Source: Limihaloglobus sulfuriphilus (GTDB lineage: Bacteria; Planctomycetota; Phycisphaerae; Sedimentisphaerales; Sedimentisphaeraceae). From it: a stretch of 64,000 nucleotides of DNA. Position 1 is the first letter of the stretch, and every line of letters begins with the position of its first letter. The position numbers and the translations under genes are program-made. Below the pieces are notes generated by a model. That model saw nothing but the letters and a program-made list of their open reading frames with translations, was not told the DNA's origin and made no database searches. The stretch covers positions 2,604,001 through 2,668,000 of the forward strand of contig NZ_CP019646.1 of the NCBI RefSeq assembly GCF_001999965.1. Reading direction: 5' to 3'. This document shows, one piece after another, positions 51,726 through 61,382 of this stretch.

Positions 51726-54332
51726 TTATCTCAACAGCGGAATAAGACGGTAGTGAGATTGTTCATCTTGCGTAATACTCGTACAAAGCCAGAAGATTGG
51801 ATAAGATTCACTCAATTTGAATTCCGGCAAGACCGCCAGGTGGTCACCCCAGTTATCAATTTCAGCAAAAAAATCTTCTTCTGAAATATTTTCAAGAGTC
51901 TCATATTTATTCAATTTCTCATCAACGATGAACTTGCCTGAAACGACAGAGGCGGGTTTTAAGCTCAGCGATTTTGAACGGGAAACTTTAAACGGGACAT
52001 CACTTCGCAGCGCAAAGTAAGCTATTTCATAAATCCCATTCACCGGCGTATCTGAAATTAGTGCAATTTCATCTTTTGCTCTGAGGGCTCCGTCAAAATT
52101 GCCTGCTGCACATAGAATCCATTTGCGGCCGGTATTTCCGGCGGCAGCATGGTGGCTGTCTGAACCAGCCCGATAAATCAGGGCGGGGCCCGGCGAGGCT
52201 GTAACAGCCGCTACTTCTGAATCTAAAGAATCGCCGTCGAAGTCCCCCGCCGTGATGCCGGTAATATCGGTCGCAGCATTGCGGGAAACCGCAGACCAGG
52301 CGGTATTACTCGGCTTTGCATAGCGAATGGTATCAGTCCCTTCGAGTTTATATGCGATTTCCTGATATTCATCTGAACCGTCGTCAAAATCACCGCCGAC
52401 AATATCTGCGAACGGAATTGTATTGTCTTCCAGCAGAACAACTGCGGGTTCGGCAAAACCTTTTCTAAAAATATACAACGGATAGCAGCCATTCGTATCG
52501 GGAACGGTTGGGACTGCGGCAATCTCGTAATTGTCATTTTCTTTGATATAGCCGGTATCCGGCAGGAAATTGCCCGCTGCAATCTTTGCCCATCTCGTTT
52601 CACTCCTAGCGCATCGGTCCAATTCAACCCCGTCTTGATTATAAATTATCACGGTGAAATAGTCCGTGCTGTTAATTCTTGAAACAGGCCGGTTCCATAT
52701 CACCGCAATCTCGTCACCGGGTTCATATTTGGCCATATTCCCTGTAGCTATATCAACGGGTTTTCCGCCGGAGGCGTACGCATCAATCTTATCGTTTTCT
52801 TTGTGCCATCCTTTTCCGCAATAAACCAAATCACCAGAGTTTACAATACCTGATGAGTTTATATCTGTGGACATTCGGGAAAACGGGATAGAACTGCCGG
52901 AACTGAGCCAATCGGATGCGAGTAAATTAAAGTCTGCCAGGTTGACGATTGTGTCACTATTGATATCACATTCTTGAGGCACTAACAATGTCTCCGCAAC
53001 GAGCAGCTCAGCCTGGCCGTCATAGTGAAAATCAGGATACTGCCCCGGACAGATAACATGATAGAATTTCTCCCAGGCAGGTATCCCGGCGCCGGCATTG
53101 GCGTAAGGAATGTATTGTGCATAATCTTCGTAATCGCTGTCAACAGACCACAGCCACACATCCGTTCCCGGCTGATCTATTGTGTTATGGTGCATCGAAT
53201 AAAAGACATTATGCATAACTATTTCTTTTGGAACGTTCAAAAAAGTATTGTTAAGTATTTTGTTGTAATTATTCCTTAAGAGGACTCCTATTTTACAATT
53301 CTCAAAAGTATTGTTTTCTATTGTATTGTATGCAGTATAGCATCTTGTCTCGCCGGACTGATCCAGCCAATGGTCCCAGCCGGTTCTAGGGGCATGATCG
53401 ACAGCTATATTATAGCCGGTGAAAGAATTGTCTTTTATTAAAATATTTCTTGCGGCAAACTCCCGGATATCCTCCTGTTCACCGGCATTTCGGTACAAAG
53501 AAATAGAGGTGTGATAATATGTGCCAAAAGACGATTGGGTGGCATAACGGGCACCCAGAAATTCATTATCGGAAACAACATAATTGTAACAGGCATCCAG
53601 CGCCATATCGCCATACGAGCGGATACCATTTGTATTGTTGTCCCGAAATGTATTATTAGTGAAGACCCAGTTTCGTGAATTGTACTCGCCGTATAACCCG
53701 CCCAATACATTTTCAGCTATATAACTGTTGGTAACAGCAGCATTTGCACCTCGCGGAAACAATCCCCAGATGTTTCGCTCCAGCGTTACATTTTCCACAT
53801 AAACATCCCGGAGATGAAAATGATTTGCCGCAATTCCATGAACAAAACCTTTCAACGTCAGATTTTTAATCGTGCTGCCCCGGCTGTTATTATCAATCGG
53901 ATCAGACTGGGCAAGATAGACACCCACCGTTCTGTCATAATCCTGCGTCGTGTCAACAACATTGCTGTAAAGATCCTGCAAAGACCAGCTTTTTATACGG
54001 GGTTTACGGCTGTCAATAGTGACATTGTTTCCGTCAAGGACAATATCCGCATCTGCGGAAAGAACAAGCAATTGCGGCTGATTGCCTTGATAAGGATTTA
54101 AATTGCCTGTATCAACTTCCCACGGCTCGCTTCTGGCCTTAAAAGTAACAGACATGTCAATGATGAATGGTTCAACAAGAATGCCGTTTTCGTACCAGCC
54201 TGCCCACCTTTGCTGGTTCCAGGGGTCAAAATCAGTACCATCGCTGCCAAGTACAGCCGAAACATTCAACGCGGATGAAATTGATGCGCAAAGCAAGCTA
54301 ATAATGCAGATCAAAATGATTTTGGCCTTCAT
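51726..54332 (-). CDS. Secreted parallel beta-helix protein with dockerin and FG-GAP-like region
   Basis: This exported protein of about 868 residues has a signal peptide (IILICIISLLCASISSA), a right-handed parallel beta-helix (about 90-400; repeats such as NTFRDNNTNGIRSYG, NTIENNTFENCKIGVLLRNN), a two-loop dockerin (CDINSDTIVNLADFNLLASD and TDINSSGIVNSGDLVYCG; about 455-520), and a final part with GDFDDGSDEYQEIAYK and AGDFDGDSLDSEVAAVT, like FG-GAP repeats. Parallel beta-helix proteins are often polysaccharide lyases or hydrolases, but no catalytic residues can be named. The ATG at 54332 is preferred over an in-frame TTG at 54344. Confidence 0.85.
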   Translation of the reverse strand: MKAKIILICIISLLCASISSALNVSAVLGSDGTDFDPWNQQRWAGWYENGILVEPFIIDMSVTFKARSEPWEVDTGNLNPYQGNQPQLLVLSADADIVLDGNNVTIDSRKPRIKSWSLQDLYSNVVDTTQDYDRTVGVYLAQSDPIDNNSRGSTIKNLTLKGFVHGIAANHFHLRDVYVENVTLERNIWGLFPRGANAAVTNSYIAENVLGGLYGEYNSRNWVFTNNTFRDNNTNGIRSYGDMALDACYNYVVSDNEFLGARYATQSSFGTYYHTSISLYRNAGEQEDIREFAARNILIKDNSFTGYNIAVDHAPRTGWDHWLDQSGETRCYTAYNTIENNTFENCKIGVLLRNNYNKILNNTFLNVPKEIVMHNVFYSMHHNTIDQPGTDVWLWSVDSDYEDYAQYIPYANAGAGIPAWEKFYHVICPGQYPDFHYDGQAELLVAETLLVPQECDINSDTIVNLADFNLLASDWLSSGSSIPFSRMSTDINSSGIVNSGDLVYCGKGWHKENDKIDAYASGGKPVDIATGNMAKYEPGDEIAVIWNRPVSRINSTDYFTVIIYNQDGVELDRCARSETRWAKIAAGNFLPDTGYIKENDNYEIAAVPTVPDTNGCYPLYIFRKGFAEPAVVLLEDNTIPFADIVGGDFDDGSDEYQEIAYKLEGTDTIRYAKPSNTAWSAVSRNAATDITGITAGDFDGDSLDSEVAAVTASPGPALIYRAGSDSHHAAAGNTGRKWILCAAGNFDGALRAKDEIALISDTPVNGIYEIAYFALRSDVPFKVSRSKSLSLKPASVVSGKFIVDEKLNKYETLENISEEDFFAEIDNWGDHLAVLPEFKLSESYPIFWLCTSITQDEQSHYRLIPLLR

Positions 54333-54360
54333 AACAGATTCCAAACTGGATAGTTAAAAA

Positions 54361-54384
54361 AAGGGGAGGATCAAACCTCCCCTT
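54361..54384 (-). terminator. Hairpin terminator of the upstream exoprotein pair
   Basis: AAGGGGAGG-ATCAAA-CCTCCCCTT is perfect over 9 bp. On the minus strand it is followed by TTTTTTT, so it ends the message of the two genes at 54408-56997. The three genes below should have their own promoter. Confidence 0.8.
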
Positions 54385-54407
54385 ATTAAGTTCTACTTAG
54401 ATTAAGG

Positions 54408-56096
54408 TCAGTAAGTTTTAACCTGGAGCCATTCCCGGGCCAGGACCCCAAAATCCTGAATGTCCACAGTGCAGTCACCATTGAGGTCACTAACCAGAGC
54501 ACCAGGCCGGCAAGGATGAATTCCGATATCATCAAAGTACACCTCGCCGGAACCAAATGAACCGCCGGTAAATCCGATAGTGAATTTTCTTACATCCGTC
54601 AGGTCAACGCCGCTGAACTCGCTGAGGTCTATGTGCCAGACCCTCCAGGTTTCATCGGTTAAATCAGCCGAGTTTGGATAGTTAACAGTTGCACTGCCGG
54701 TCGAATCCTCTACAGTGACATACATAGTTTCATCAGTCGAATTACCTGCTGTGCCTCTGAACCAGATGTCCATCACGAGCATGATACCGCCCATATCCCA
54801 GTCCTGAGCTGAAAGATACACTAAATCCGCGTAGGAATCGCCGTACTGGCTTTCATAAGTGTACATCATAGAACCGGTTCCGTTATTTGAGACTGTAGAA
54901 TACTCAGTCGTTGCACCTGAATCATTGACAATATAATCCTGCCATACTTCTCTGAGCTGAGCAGTATCTGCATAGCTTTCGAAATCATCGATTGAGATAT
55001 TTGCAAGTGTCCAGAAGTCCCATACATAACCTTTGTTGACACCCGATGAAGTTACTTCGTCAACACGCCAGAAATATCTGGTTGCTGTTTCCATACCTGT
55101 CGGTGAGTATTGAGCCGCGTCAAACTGGCCCATATAAACCCCCATCGGATCAGATGTAGTTGCGTTGGTAACTGCATCACGGTCAGTTCCGAAGTAAACC
55201 TGGTGGGCTGTCGCATCAGTTCCGGCTGTCCAGGTCAGTTCGGCAGTGGGTTTAACATCACTTTCACCCCAGAACGGACTTGGCTCTCTTGCTTCTGTCT
55301 CGTCCGGAATTACATCCTGAATGCTCATGCCGTACCGCAATTCATCGAAATAGTAGCCAAATGTATCGCCCTGACTATTGGCCAGAAGCAGATAAGCAGA
55401 ATCCAGAGCATCGAGTTTCCTGTTTGCGTGCGGATCCTGCGCGATTAGATAAGCATTGTCGGCCAGTTCATCTTCTGTGATCAGCCCATCGGCCGCCATC
55501 GCATCGTAGCCGGCTTCCTCGAGGACCCACATCACAGCAAATTTGCCGTCAGCGGTACCAATATCACCGAATCTGCAAAGGAACAGGTAGGTTCTGCCGT
55601 CCTGTACATTCTCTGAGGCTGAATTACTGGCATCACTGTCGTAAGCAATCCTGACACCCTGGGAATTCGTTCCTTTGGGCGCCATTCGCAATTTTGTTGT
55701 ACCAACTGTCGGCCCGTGGCGAAATTCAGCTGTCCGGCTTGCATTGTCAGGCTCAGGCTGGTCAATTCTTGCCAAAAAACTAACCCACAAATCCGCACCT
55801 GTTGGAAAATCAAAACCTAACTGCCTTCTGACACCGACAACGCTCCAGGCAGGATCAGTGTCCACCAGCTTCAAGGCACCGCCGCTTACAGGTAAATCGC
55901 TAAATAAGAGGCTCTCAGCGACTACTTCCTGCGTGCCGCTTGTCGAGGGGAAAGTCCAGGCATCGCCCCAGCCTGTTCCGCCGTTTTGCCCTTCCAGGCT
56001 TCCGACAGGGTAGTCAAACGGCTCTGTACAAATAGTTGCTGCTAAGCCCGGAATCGTCGTTATTAGTATAAGTATTGAAATTACTGATTTTTTCAT
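54408..56096 (-). CDS. Secreted modular protein with dockerin-like C-terminus
   Basis: The 562-residue product has a signal peptide (SILILITTIPGLAA). An N-terminal module (19-270) starts EPFDYPVGSLEGQNGGTGWG and ends FGYYFDELRYGMSIQDV. A fibronectin-like segment follows (HQVYFGTDRDAV, TRYFWRVDEVTSSGVNKGYV), then a carbohydrate-binding-type beta-sandwich (MLVMDIWFRGTAG, GSGEVYFDDIGIHP). The end SDLNGDCTVDIQDFGVLARE is a single-loop dockerin-like tail. The N-terminal module is shared with the neighbour at 56119, which instead ends in a PEP-CTERM tail. Surface carbohydrate binding is likely but unproven. Confidence 0.85.
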   Translation of the reverse strand: MKKSVISILILITTIPGLAATICTEPFDYPVGSLEGQNGGTGWGDAWTFPSTSGTQEVVAESLLFSDLPVSGGALKLVDTDPAWSVVGVRRQLGFDFPTGADLWVSFLARIDQPEPDNASRTAEFRHGPTVGTTKLRMAPKGTNSQGVRIAYDSDASNSASENVQDGRTYLFLCRFGDIGTADGKFAVMWVLEEAGYDAMAADGLITEDELADNAYLIAQDPHANRKLDALDSAYLLLANSQGDTFGYYFDELRYGMSIQDVIPDETEAREPSPFWGESDVKPTAELTWTAGTDATAHQVYFGTDRDAVTNATTSDPMGVYMGQFDAAQYSPTGMETATRYFWRVDEVTSSGVNKGYVWDFWTLANISIDDFESYADTAQLREVWQDYIVNDSGATTEYSTVSNNGTGSMMYTYESQYGDSYADLVYLSAQDWDMGGIMLVMDIWFRGTAGNSTDETMYVTVEDSTGSATVNYPNSADLTDETWRVWHIDLSEFSGVDLTDVRKFTIGFTGGSFGSGEVYFDDIGIHPCRPGALVSDLNGDCTVDIQDFGVLAREWLQVKTY

Positions 56097-56118
56097 AATT
56101 ATATTACTCCTGATTTAA

Positions 56119-56997
56119 TTAACTTTTTTTTCTTAAAACAGCTAAACCGCCAAAGCCGAGTAAAAGCATGGTCATGGGCTCAGGTATTACCAAAACATCG
56201 CTTAGACTTGTGCCGTAACGAAGTTCATCGAAGTAGTACCCAAAATTTGGGTCCTGGCTATCCGAAAGATTGATGTAAACCGAATCCAATGAATTTAGAG
56301 TTCTGTTTTCATGCGGATCCTGAGCATTTAAGTAGTAATTCTGGTTCAATTCATCTTCTGTGATGATGCCGTCGGCGATCATTGCGTTGTACCCGGCTTC
56401 CTCGAAAGTCCACATGACAGCAAATTTGCCATCGGCGGTTCCTATATCTCCAAATCTTACGATGTTGAGATATGTTCTGCCGTCCTGAGCACTTTTAGCC
56501 GCCGAATTACTAGCCGAACCGTCATAAGCAACCATAATGCCCTGGGATCCTGAACCTTTGGGGCGTATTCTTAATTTGGTAGTCCCGAGAGTTGCTCCAT
56601 GCCTTACTTCAGCCGTTCTGCTGGCCATAGCCGAAAGTTCACCATCAGATTTTGATAGGAAACTGACCCAAACATCATCGCCTGCGGTGAAGTCAAAGCC
56701 AAGCTGACGACGTACACCTACACTGACAAAAGTCCCTGGGTCGGCTTGTTTTACCAGCTTCAACGCCCCGCCGCTGGTTTGATAGCTGCTGAAGCTGAGA
56801 CTTTCAGCCGTTACTTCCTGGGTTCCATTTGTCGAGGGCATATTCCAGGAACCGCCCCAGCCCTGACCGCCGTTTTGACCGACCAGGCTGCCCGCTTCGT
56901 AATCAAATGATTCATAGATGATAGATCCAAAACTGGCCGAGCCGGCCAAAGCTACCACTAACATTGAGGTTAAAACTGTACAGATTTTTGCTCTCAT
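56119..56997 (-). CDS. PEP-CTERM protein sharing the N-terminal module of its neighbour
   Basis: The 292-residue product has a signal peptide (ICTVLTSMLVVALAGSASFG). One module follows (YESFDYEAGSLVGQNGGQGW to FGYYFDELRYGTSL), over half identical by eye to that of the next gene. It ends with the PEP-CTERM tail VIPEPMTMLLLGFGGLAVLR and the basic end KKS. The start at 56997 has GGAGG nine bases upstream; a longer frame from 57012 would bury that site. The two adjacent genes thus put one module on two different export or anchoring routes. Confidence 0.88.
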   Translation of the reverse strand: MRAKICTVLTSMLVVALAGSASFGSIIYESFDYEAGSLVGQNGGQGWGGSWNMPSTNGTQEVTAESLSFSSYQTSGGALKLVKQADPGTFVSVGVRRQLGFDFTAGDDVWVSFLSKSDGELSAMASRTAEVRHGATLGTTKLRIRPKGSGSQGIMVAYDGSASNSAAKSAQDGRTYLNIVRFGDIGTADGKFAVMWTFEEAGYNAMIADGIITEDELNQNYYLNAQDPHENRTLNSLDSVYINLSDSQDPNFGYYFDELRYGTSLSDVLVIPEPMTMLLLGFGGLAVLRKKS

Positions 56998-57143
56998 TTT
57001 TGGTTCCTCCAAAAAATAAACTTTCTTTCTCTATAAACGTCTCTGTAAACGTTCATGCATTGTCCCCACTGAACAATTATTCTTTCTGTAGAATCAGTTT
57101 AGCAAATACGGCCTCTGACCGCAATCCCACTTTGCGTTTTAAA

Positions 57144-57160
57144 TTTCACATTTTGCGCAT
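57144..57160. promoter_or_regulatory. Shared 17-bp word, copy 1 (TTTCACATTTTGCGCAT)
   Basis: This exact word occurs again at 62476-62492. Here it lies 147 bases upstream of the PEP-CTERM/dockerin gene pair. It is a candidate operator for a regulator of the glycan locus. Confidence 0.5.
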
Positions 57161-57212
57161 TGCCGCGAACAAAATATTAGATAAAACAAGGAACAAAGAC
57201 CCTGTACCGCTA

Positions 57213-58805
57213 TCAGTTATATACTTTTTCCTGACGCTGCGTTTCTGAATCAATGTCTTCTTCTAACACTTCAGATTTGGATTTGAAAAAGATGTTATAC
57301 ACTCCAAATCCTACGAAAAACATGATCAGATTTCCAAATATAGTAGTATAGTATAGATCGTATCTGAAACTGATAGCATCGGGCAGCAGGTCCTTCGAAG
57401 AAAGGACTGTCCAGACCGTAAAACTGAGAGTTGTGGCGATACCGGCCCAAACGCTTCTGACTCCCCTGATTTTTGTGAAAAATCCCAGTATGTAGATTCC
57501 AAGCATACCGCCGGAAACAACCGAAGCAAGTATCAGTCCCGTATCCTGCAATGTATTCGTATCTGTATGGGAGATTATTAAAGCTCCGCCTATCATAACG
57601 ACAGAAGCTAACGAGGCGAAAAACCAGGCGGCTTTGAGGTAATGTTTGTCCGCTTTTTTTGTAACGAAAACTCTTTTATAAATATCAACCACGCTAACCG
57701 TCGAGATCGCATTGATACCTGAGTCAAGGGATGACATAGCCGCCGCCAAAGTTGCCGCTATTACAATTCCAGTCACTCCCGAGGGCAGATAATTTATTAT
57801 AAAGAACGGCAGTACCTGTTCGGCCTTTCTTTCGCCGGCAAGTATCTGTTGGGTTTCTTCCGTGGGGAAATGATGAAAGAAAGCAAACAGAGCCGTGCCA
57901 AGGAACATAAAAAATGCCCATATCGGCAAACTCGACCATACGCAAACCCACATCGCTTTTTTAGTTTCTTTCAGATCCCTTGTGGCGCAGTATCTCTGAA
58001 TTATGTTCTGGTTGGAACTATAACTTGTCATCCATGTTGTGAAGCCAACCAGTATCAGCATGAAAATTGTTTTCTCGCTCAACGGTCCGAAAAAATCCAG
58101 ATTCTGCAAAGTGCCGTTGATGTTTTCTGAGAAACTGAATTTATTGTTTTCGAGTCCTACCCGGAAAACTTCCGCTATGCCGCCGGGAACTTTAGCAACA
58201 ACCATCGCCAGGCAGAGTATTCCTCCGCCAACCAGAACCAGCGTCTGCAGAACGTCTGTCCAGATTACAGCATCAATTCCCCCGACAATGGTATAGATTG
58301 AAACGAACCCGCCTGCGACGATAATACAAAGATCTATTGGCAAACCTGTTAATTCGTGCACTATCAGGGAAGTCAGGTAGAGAACAATACCCAGTCTGAT
58401 CGATTCGGCTACAATAAAGGCCATTGTAGCGTAAATTCTGATCGAAGTGCCAAATCTGGCTTCCAGAAATTGATAAGCAGAAGTGGTTCTTTTGTCCCTG
58501 AAAAACTTTAGAAAAGTTCTCGAAGCGATCAGGACTGCGATAGGCAAAGCAATATTGGGCAGATACCGAATCCAGGAAGTTTTAAAAGAATCGGCCGGAT
58601 AGGCAAGAAAAGAGATTGAGCTGATGGAGGTTCCTACTAAACTTAGTCCGATTACCCAGCCGCCAAAAGATCTGCCGCCTACAAAATACTCTTCCGTGGA
58701 CTTATTTTTTCGGGAACAAATGTAACCTATCACTGCCATCACCACGAAATACCCTACGATGGCTATCGTATCTATATATCCGATCTTAATATCCAAATTA
58801 GTCAC
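57213..58805 (-). CDS. Sodium:solute symporter (SSS family)
   Basis: This 530-residue transporter has about 13-14 membrane helices. SSS motifs are STEEYFVGGRSFGGWVIGLS, VGTSISSISFLAYPADSF, the sodium-site segment GGIDAVIWTDVLQTLVLVGG and AATLAAAMSSLDSGINAIST. It probably brings a sugar, sugar acid or similar organic solute into the cell with Na+. It overlaps the UroD-like gene upstream by 8 bases, so both are co-translated. It lies in the same run as the aldolase and dehydrogenase. Confidence 0.93.
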   Translation of the reverse strand: MTNLDIKIGYIDTIAIVGYFVVMAVIGYICSRKNKSTEEYFVGGRSFGGWVIGLSLVGTSISSISFLAYPADSFKTSWIRYLPNIALPIAVLIASRTFLKFFRDKRTTSAYQFLEARFGTSIRIYATMAFIVAESIRLGIVLYLTSLIVHELTGLPIDLCIIVAGGFVSIYTIVGGIDAVIWTDVLQTLVLVGGGILCLAMVVAKVPGGIAEVFRVGLENNKFSFSENINGTLQNLDFFGPLSEKTIFMLILVGFTTWMTSYSSNQNIIQRYCATRDLKETKKAMWVCVWSSLPIWAFFMFLGTALFAFFHHFPTEETQQILAGERKAEQVLPFFIINYLPSGVTGIVIAATLAAAMSSLDSGINAISTVSVVDIYKRVFVTKKADKHYLKAAWFFASLASVVMIGGALIISHTDTNTLQDTGLILASVVSGGMLGIYILGFFTKIRGVRSVWAGIATTLSFTVWTVLSSKDLLPDAISFRYDLYYTTIFGNLIMFFVGFGVYNIFFKSKSEVLEEDIDSETQRQEKVYN

Positions 58806-59952
58806 CTTTCCTGGTCAAATAAGTTTTCGCCGCATCAACCATAGCCTTTATATTTGATTCACTGCAATCACGCGGGACTACACACCCGCTGCTGAGAATA
58901 TATCTGCCGTTTTCCCCTCCCTGCTCAATACAATCCACAGCTTCAGCTTTTATTTCCTGAGGCTTTTTATTCAAAAGCGAGAGCGTGTCAACTCCCCCCA
59001 TCAAGGCAATATCGCTACCAACCCTGTTGCGGATCTGCTTGACAGTAAAACCGCCCAGAGGATCCAGAGGCCCGATACAGTCAAGCCCCGTCTCTACCAG
59101 ATCTTCAGCTATATCCAGGATATCACCGCAGATATGACAATAGATCAAAGCGTCTTTGTTGTAGCTGTGAAGCTCATCACAAACATCTTTGATGTGAGGG
59201 TAGATAAACTCCCGCCAGTGCCCGGCGGAGATCAAACTCAAGTTCCCTGTAGAATCGTTCAGCCTTAACACCCTGAATCCCTTGTCCAGCCAGTACTTAC
59301 CTCTTTGGATAGCTATCGCCGCGCCCTTTTCCATAACCGCGTGAACAAGACCGGGATTCTCGATCAAATCGAACATGGCATTTTCGATTCCCCGAAGAAC
59401 CACATAAAATGACATTGTCGCAGAATTACAGTCCGCAACGTAGCAAAGCTGCGGATATCTATCCATTACTTCTTTCTGATTAGAATACCATTTCAGTTCA
59501 TCGAAAATTTTTGCATCCGGAACCGCGATGTTTTCGGCATCCTGTTTGGATCTGACCGGCGGAATTGATGGTTTGTAAAACTGAAAATAACTCATCATGA
59601 CAGGGTCATTTATGTTGTAGTCTTCACTTTCAAACAAAAGCGTCGAAAGTCCCCCCTGAAGATCTATCACACCGATCTTTTTATTTCTATTATCTACTTC
59701 GAACAGCTTTGCGTCTTCTTTAATTATTTTTTTAGCAGGAAACGGGAACTGCCTAACGGCATCAAAATCAAGCTGCTGCCCTGCCCTGGCGATGACATCT
59801 AAAGCGGTCACAGGATTTTCGATGACTTCTCTGATGTCAGTGCCGGTGACTTTAGCTGAAAAATCAACCCAGATTTTCGGCATTACCGGTATCCGGTCTA
59901 TTTCACCGCCGGTCAGAGATGCAACAATCCTTTGTTCTTTCAAGTTATCCAT
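58798..59952 (-). CDS. UroD-family cobalamin-type methyltransferase (MtaA-like)
   Basis: The 384-residue product has the UroD/MtaA barrel. The metal-site motif H-x-C is present in LIYCHICGDILDIAEDLVE, as in MtaA/MtbA methylcobamide methyltransferases, and the C-terminal GGVDTLSLLNKKPQEIKAEA and YILSSGCVVPRDC supply the usual later Cys. This suggests a zinc-dependent methyltransferase that moves methyl groups to or from a corrinoid, not heme synthesis. Placement with an SSS transporter, a dehydrogenase and an aldolase suggests a methylated or methoxylated sugar as source, which is an inference. An ATG at 59952 is preferred; a TTG at 59961 has a closer GGAG. Confidence 0.8.
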   Translation of the reverse strand: MDNLKEQRIVASLTGGEIDRIPVMPKIWVDFSAKVTGTDIREVIENPVTALDVIARAGQQLDFDAVRQFPFPAKKIIKEDAKLFEVDNRNKKIGVIDLQGGLSTLLFESEDYNINDPVMMSYFQFYKPSIPPVRSKQDAENIAVPDAKIFDELKWYSNQKEVMDRYPQLCYVADCNSATMSFYVVLRGIENAMFDLIENPGLVHAVMEKGAAIAIQRGKYWLDKGFRVLRLNDSTGNLSLISAGHWREFIYPHIKDVCDELHSYNKDALIYCHICGDILDIAEDLVETGLDCIGPLDPLGGFTVKQIRNRVGSDIALMGGVDTLSLLNKKPQEIKAEAVDCIEQGGENGRYILSSGCVVPRDCSESNIKAMVDAAKTYLTRKGD

Positions 59953-60125
59953 AGTATGCAAAAGCTCCTGTTCCTATATTCCTGATTTTCATTTCGCGAA
60001 CCATTCTGAAATATCTGGCTTTGTCTCTATATCAAAGCAATGATCGAAATAACTGCCGGCAGTTCTACAAGTGTAAAACCAGTTCTCTTTTTCATAACCA
60101 GCCGCCTATAGTTGATTTTTCACGA

Positions 60126-61382
60126 TTATTCAAAAATAATCACTTTGTCTTCTATTCTCGACATTTCAGCCGCAAAGACGATCCTGTGCGATTCCAGGGT
60201 TTCATCGGGTCCTGAAAGAACCAGAGTTCTATCGTTTTTCTGCACTGCGGCCGTGAATCTCTCCATTAGCCCCTGATCGCCTCCGCCGTGTCCGCCAACA
60301 ATACCGTTAGAGGAAGCGTCTGTATTGATAACTTCGGTCTGATCTGTCACAAAATCATAAACCTCAATTTTGGAACCGTTGCCTTCAATTTGTCCTTTCG
60401 TCCCGAAAATTCTGGTTTTCCTGTGATCAAATTTTGTAAATGCGGTCATCGTAAACGAAGCTGTTACGCCGTTTTCAAAAAGGAGATTTACAACCTGATG
60501 ATCAACCACATCATTATTACAGTCATAAACACAGACACCGTAAGGCCCTTCTCGCAGTGCTTTTTTCAGCCCATCAAGTGTCACATCAGATGTAATGTAG
60601 GAGACGGGCCAAATGGTATGGCCGGCTTTAAACATCCCGATATAATTTTTGACTGCCGAGTACGGGCACTGTTTTTCTATTTCGCAATCCAGACACCGCC
60701 CGGCAGCTTTGGCGGGCTTATTTTCTTTTCGAAAATGCTTCAAATTGCCGAACGAACTGACCTTTCTGCATTTCGAGCCGGCTATATATCTTATCCAATC
60801 TATATCATGACATGACTTGGACATCAGCATAAAAGTCGAATCAGTTTCTTTGCACCAGTTTCCCCTGACATATGAGTGGGCCTGATGCCAGTAACCGACC
60901 GGCTCGAGGTGCTGAATACTAACAATCTCGCCGATTCTGCCGGAATCAAGTATTTGCTTGAATTTTATTGTGTAGGGAGTGTACCGAAGAACATGTCCTA
61001 CTGCAAAAATCACTTTATTCTTCTTAATCGCGTGAATTATGGCCCGGCAGTCCTGCTCGTTCACCGCCATCGGCTTTTCGAGAAGGATGTGATAGCCTTT
61101 ACTTGTAAAAGCCTCTGCCGGCGCCCTATGCATCTGGTCCTGAGTGGCAATTATCACTGCATCTGCGAATTTTTCCCGCTGAGCCAAGTGCTGCCAGTCA
61201 GTGCAAAGATTATCCCGGGCGATATTATGCTCATCCCCCAGTTTTCTGCGGTAGAAATCTCGGGGTTCAGCAACCCCCACAAGTTCAGCTTTATCAGGGT
61301 TGTTGAGGATAAACTGGGCATAACCCCGGCCTCTCTGGCCTGCACCGACCACAATGTATCTTACTTTATTCACCAAAAGCAT
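60126..61382 (-). CDS. Gfo/Idh/MocA-family oxidoreductase
   Basis: This 418-residue NAD(P)-dependent sugar dehydrogenase has the Rossmann start YIVVGAGQRGRGYAQFILNN, the conserved ILLEKPMAVNEQDCRAI with the EKP Lys, and the C-terminal sheet domain with SKSCHDIDWIRYIAG (His/Asp of the active site). An insertion, CLDCEIEKQCPYSAVKNYIG, has closely spaced cysteines and could bind metal. It probably oxidises or reduces a sugar taken up by the neighbouring transporter. It overlaps the aldolase gene by 17 bases. Confidence 0.9.
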   Translation of the reverse strand: MLLVNKVRYIVVGAGQRGRGYAQFILNNPDKAELVGVAEPRDFYRRKLGDEHNIARDNLCTDWQHLAQREKFADAVIIATQDQMHRAPAEAFTSKGYHILLEKPMAVNEQDCRAIIHAIKKNKVIFAVGHVLRYTPYTIKFKQILDSGRIGEIVSIQHLEPVGYWHQAHSYVRGNWCKETDSTFMLMSKSCHDIDWIRYIAGSKCRKVSSFGNLKHFRKENKPAKAAGRCLDCEIEKQCPYSAVKNYIGMFKAGHTIWPVSYITSDVTLDGLKKALREGPYGVCVYDCNNDVVDHQVVNLLFENGVTASFTMTAFTKFDHRKTRIFGTKGQIEGNGSKIEVYDFVTDQTEVINTDASSNGIVGGHGGGDQGLMERFTAAVQKNDRTLVLSGPDETLESHRIVFAAEMSRIEDKVIIFE

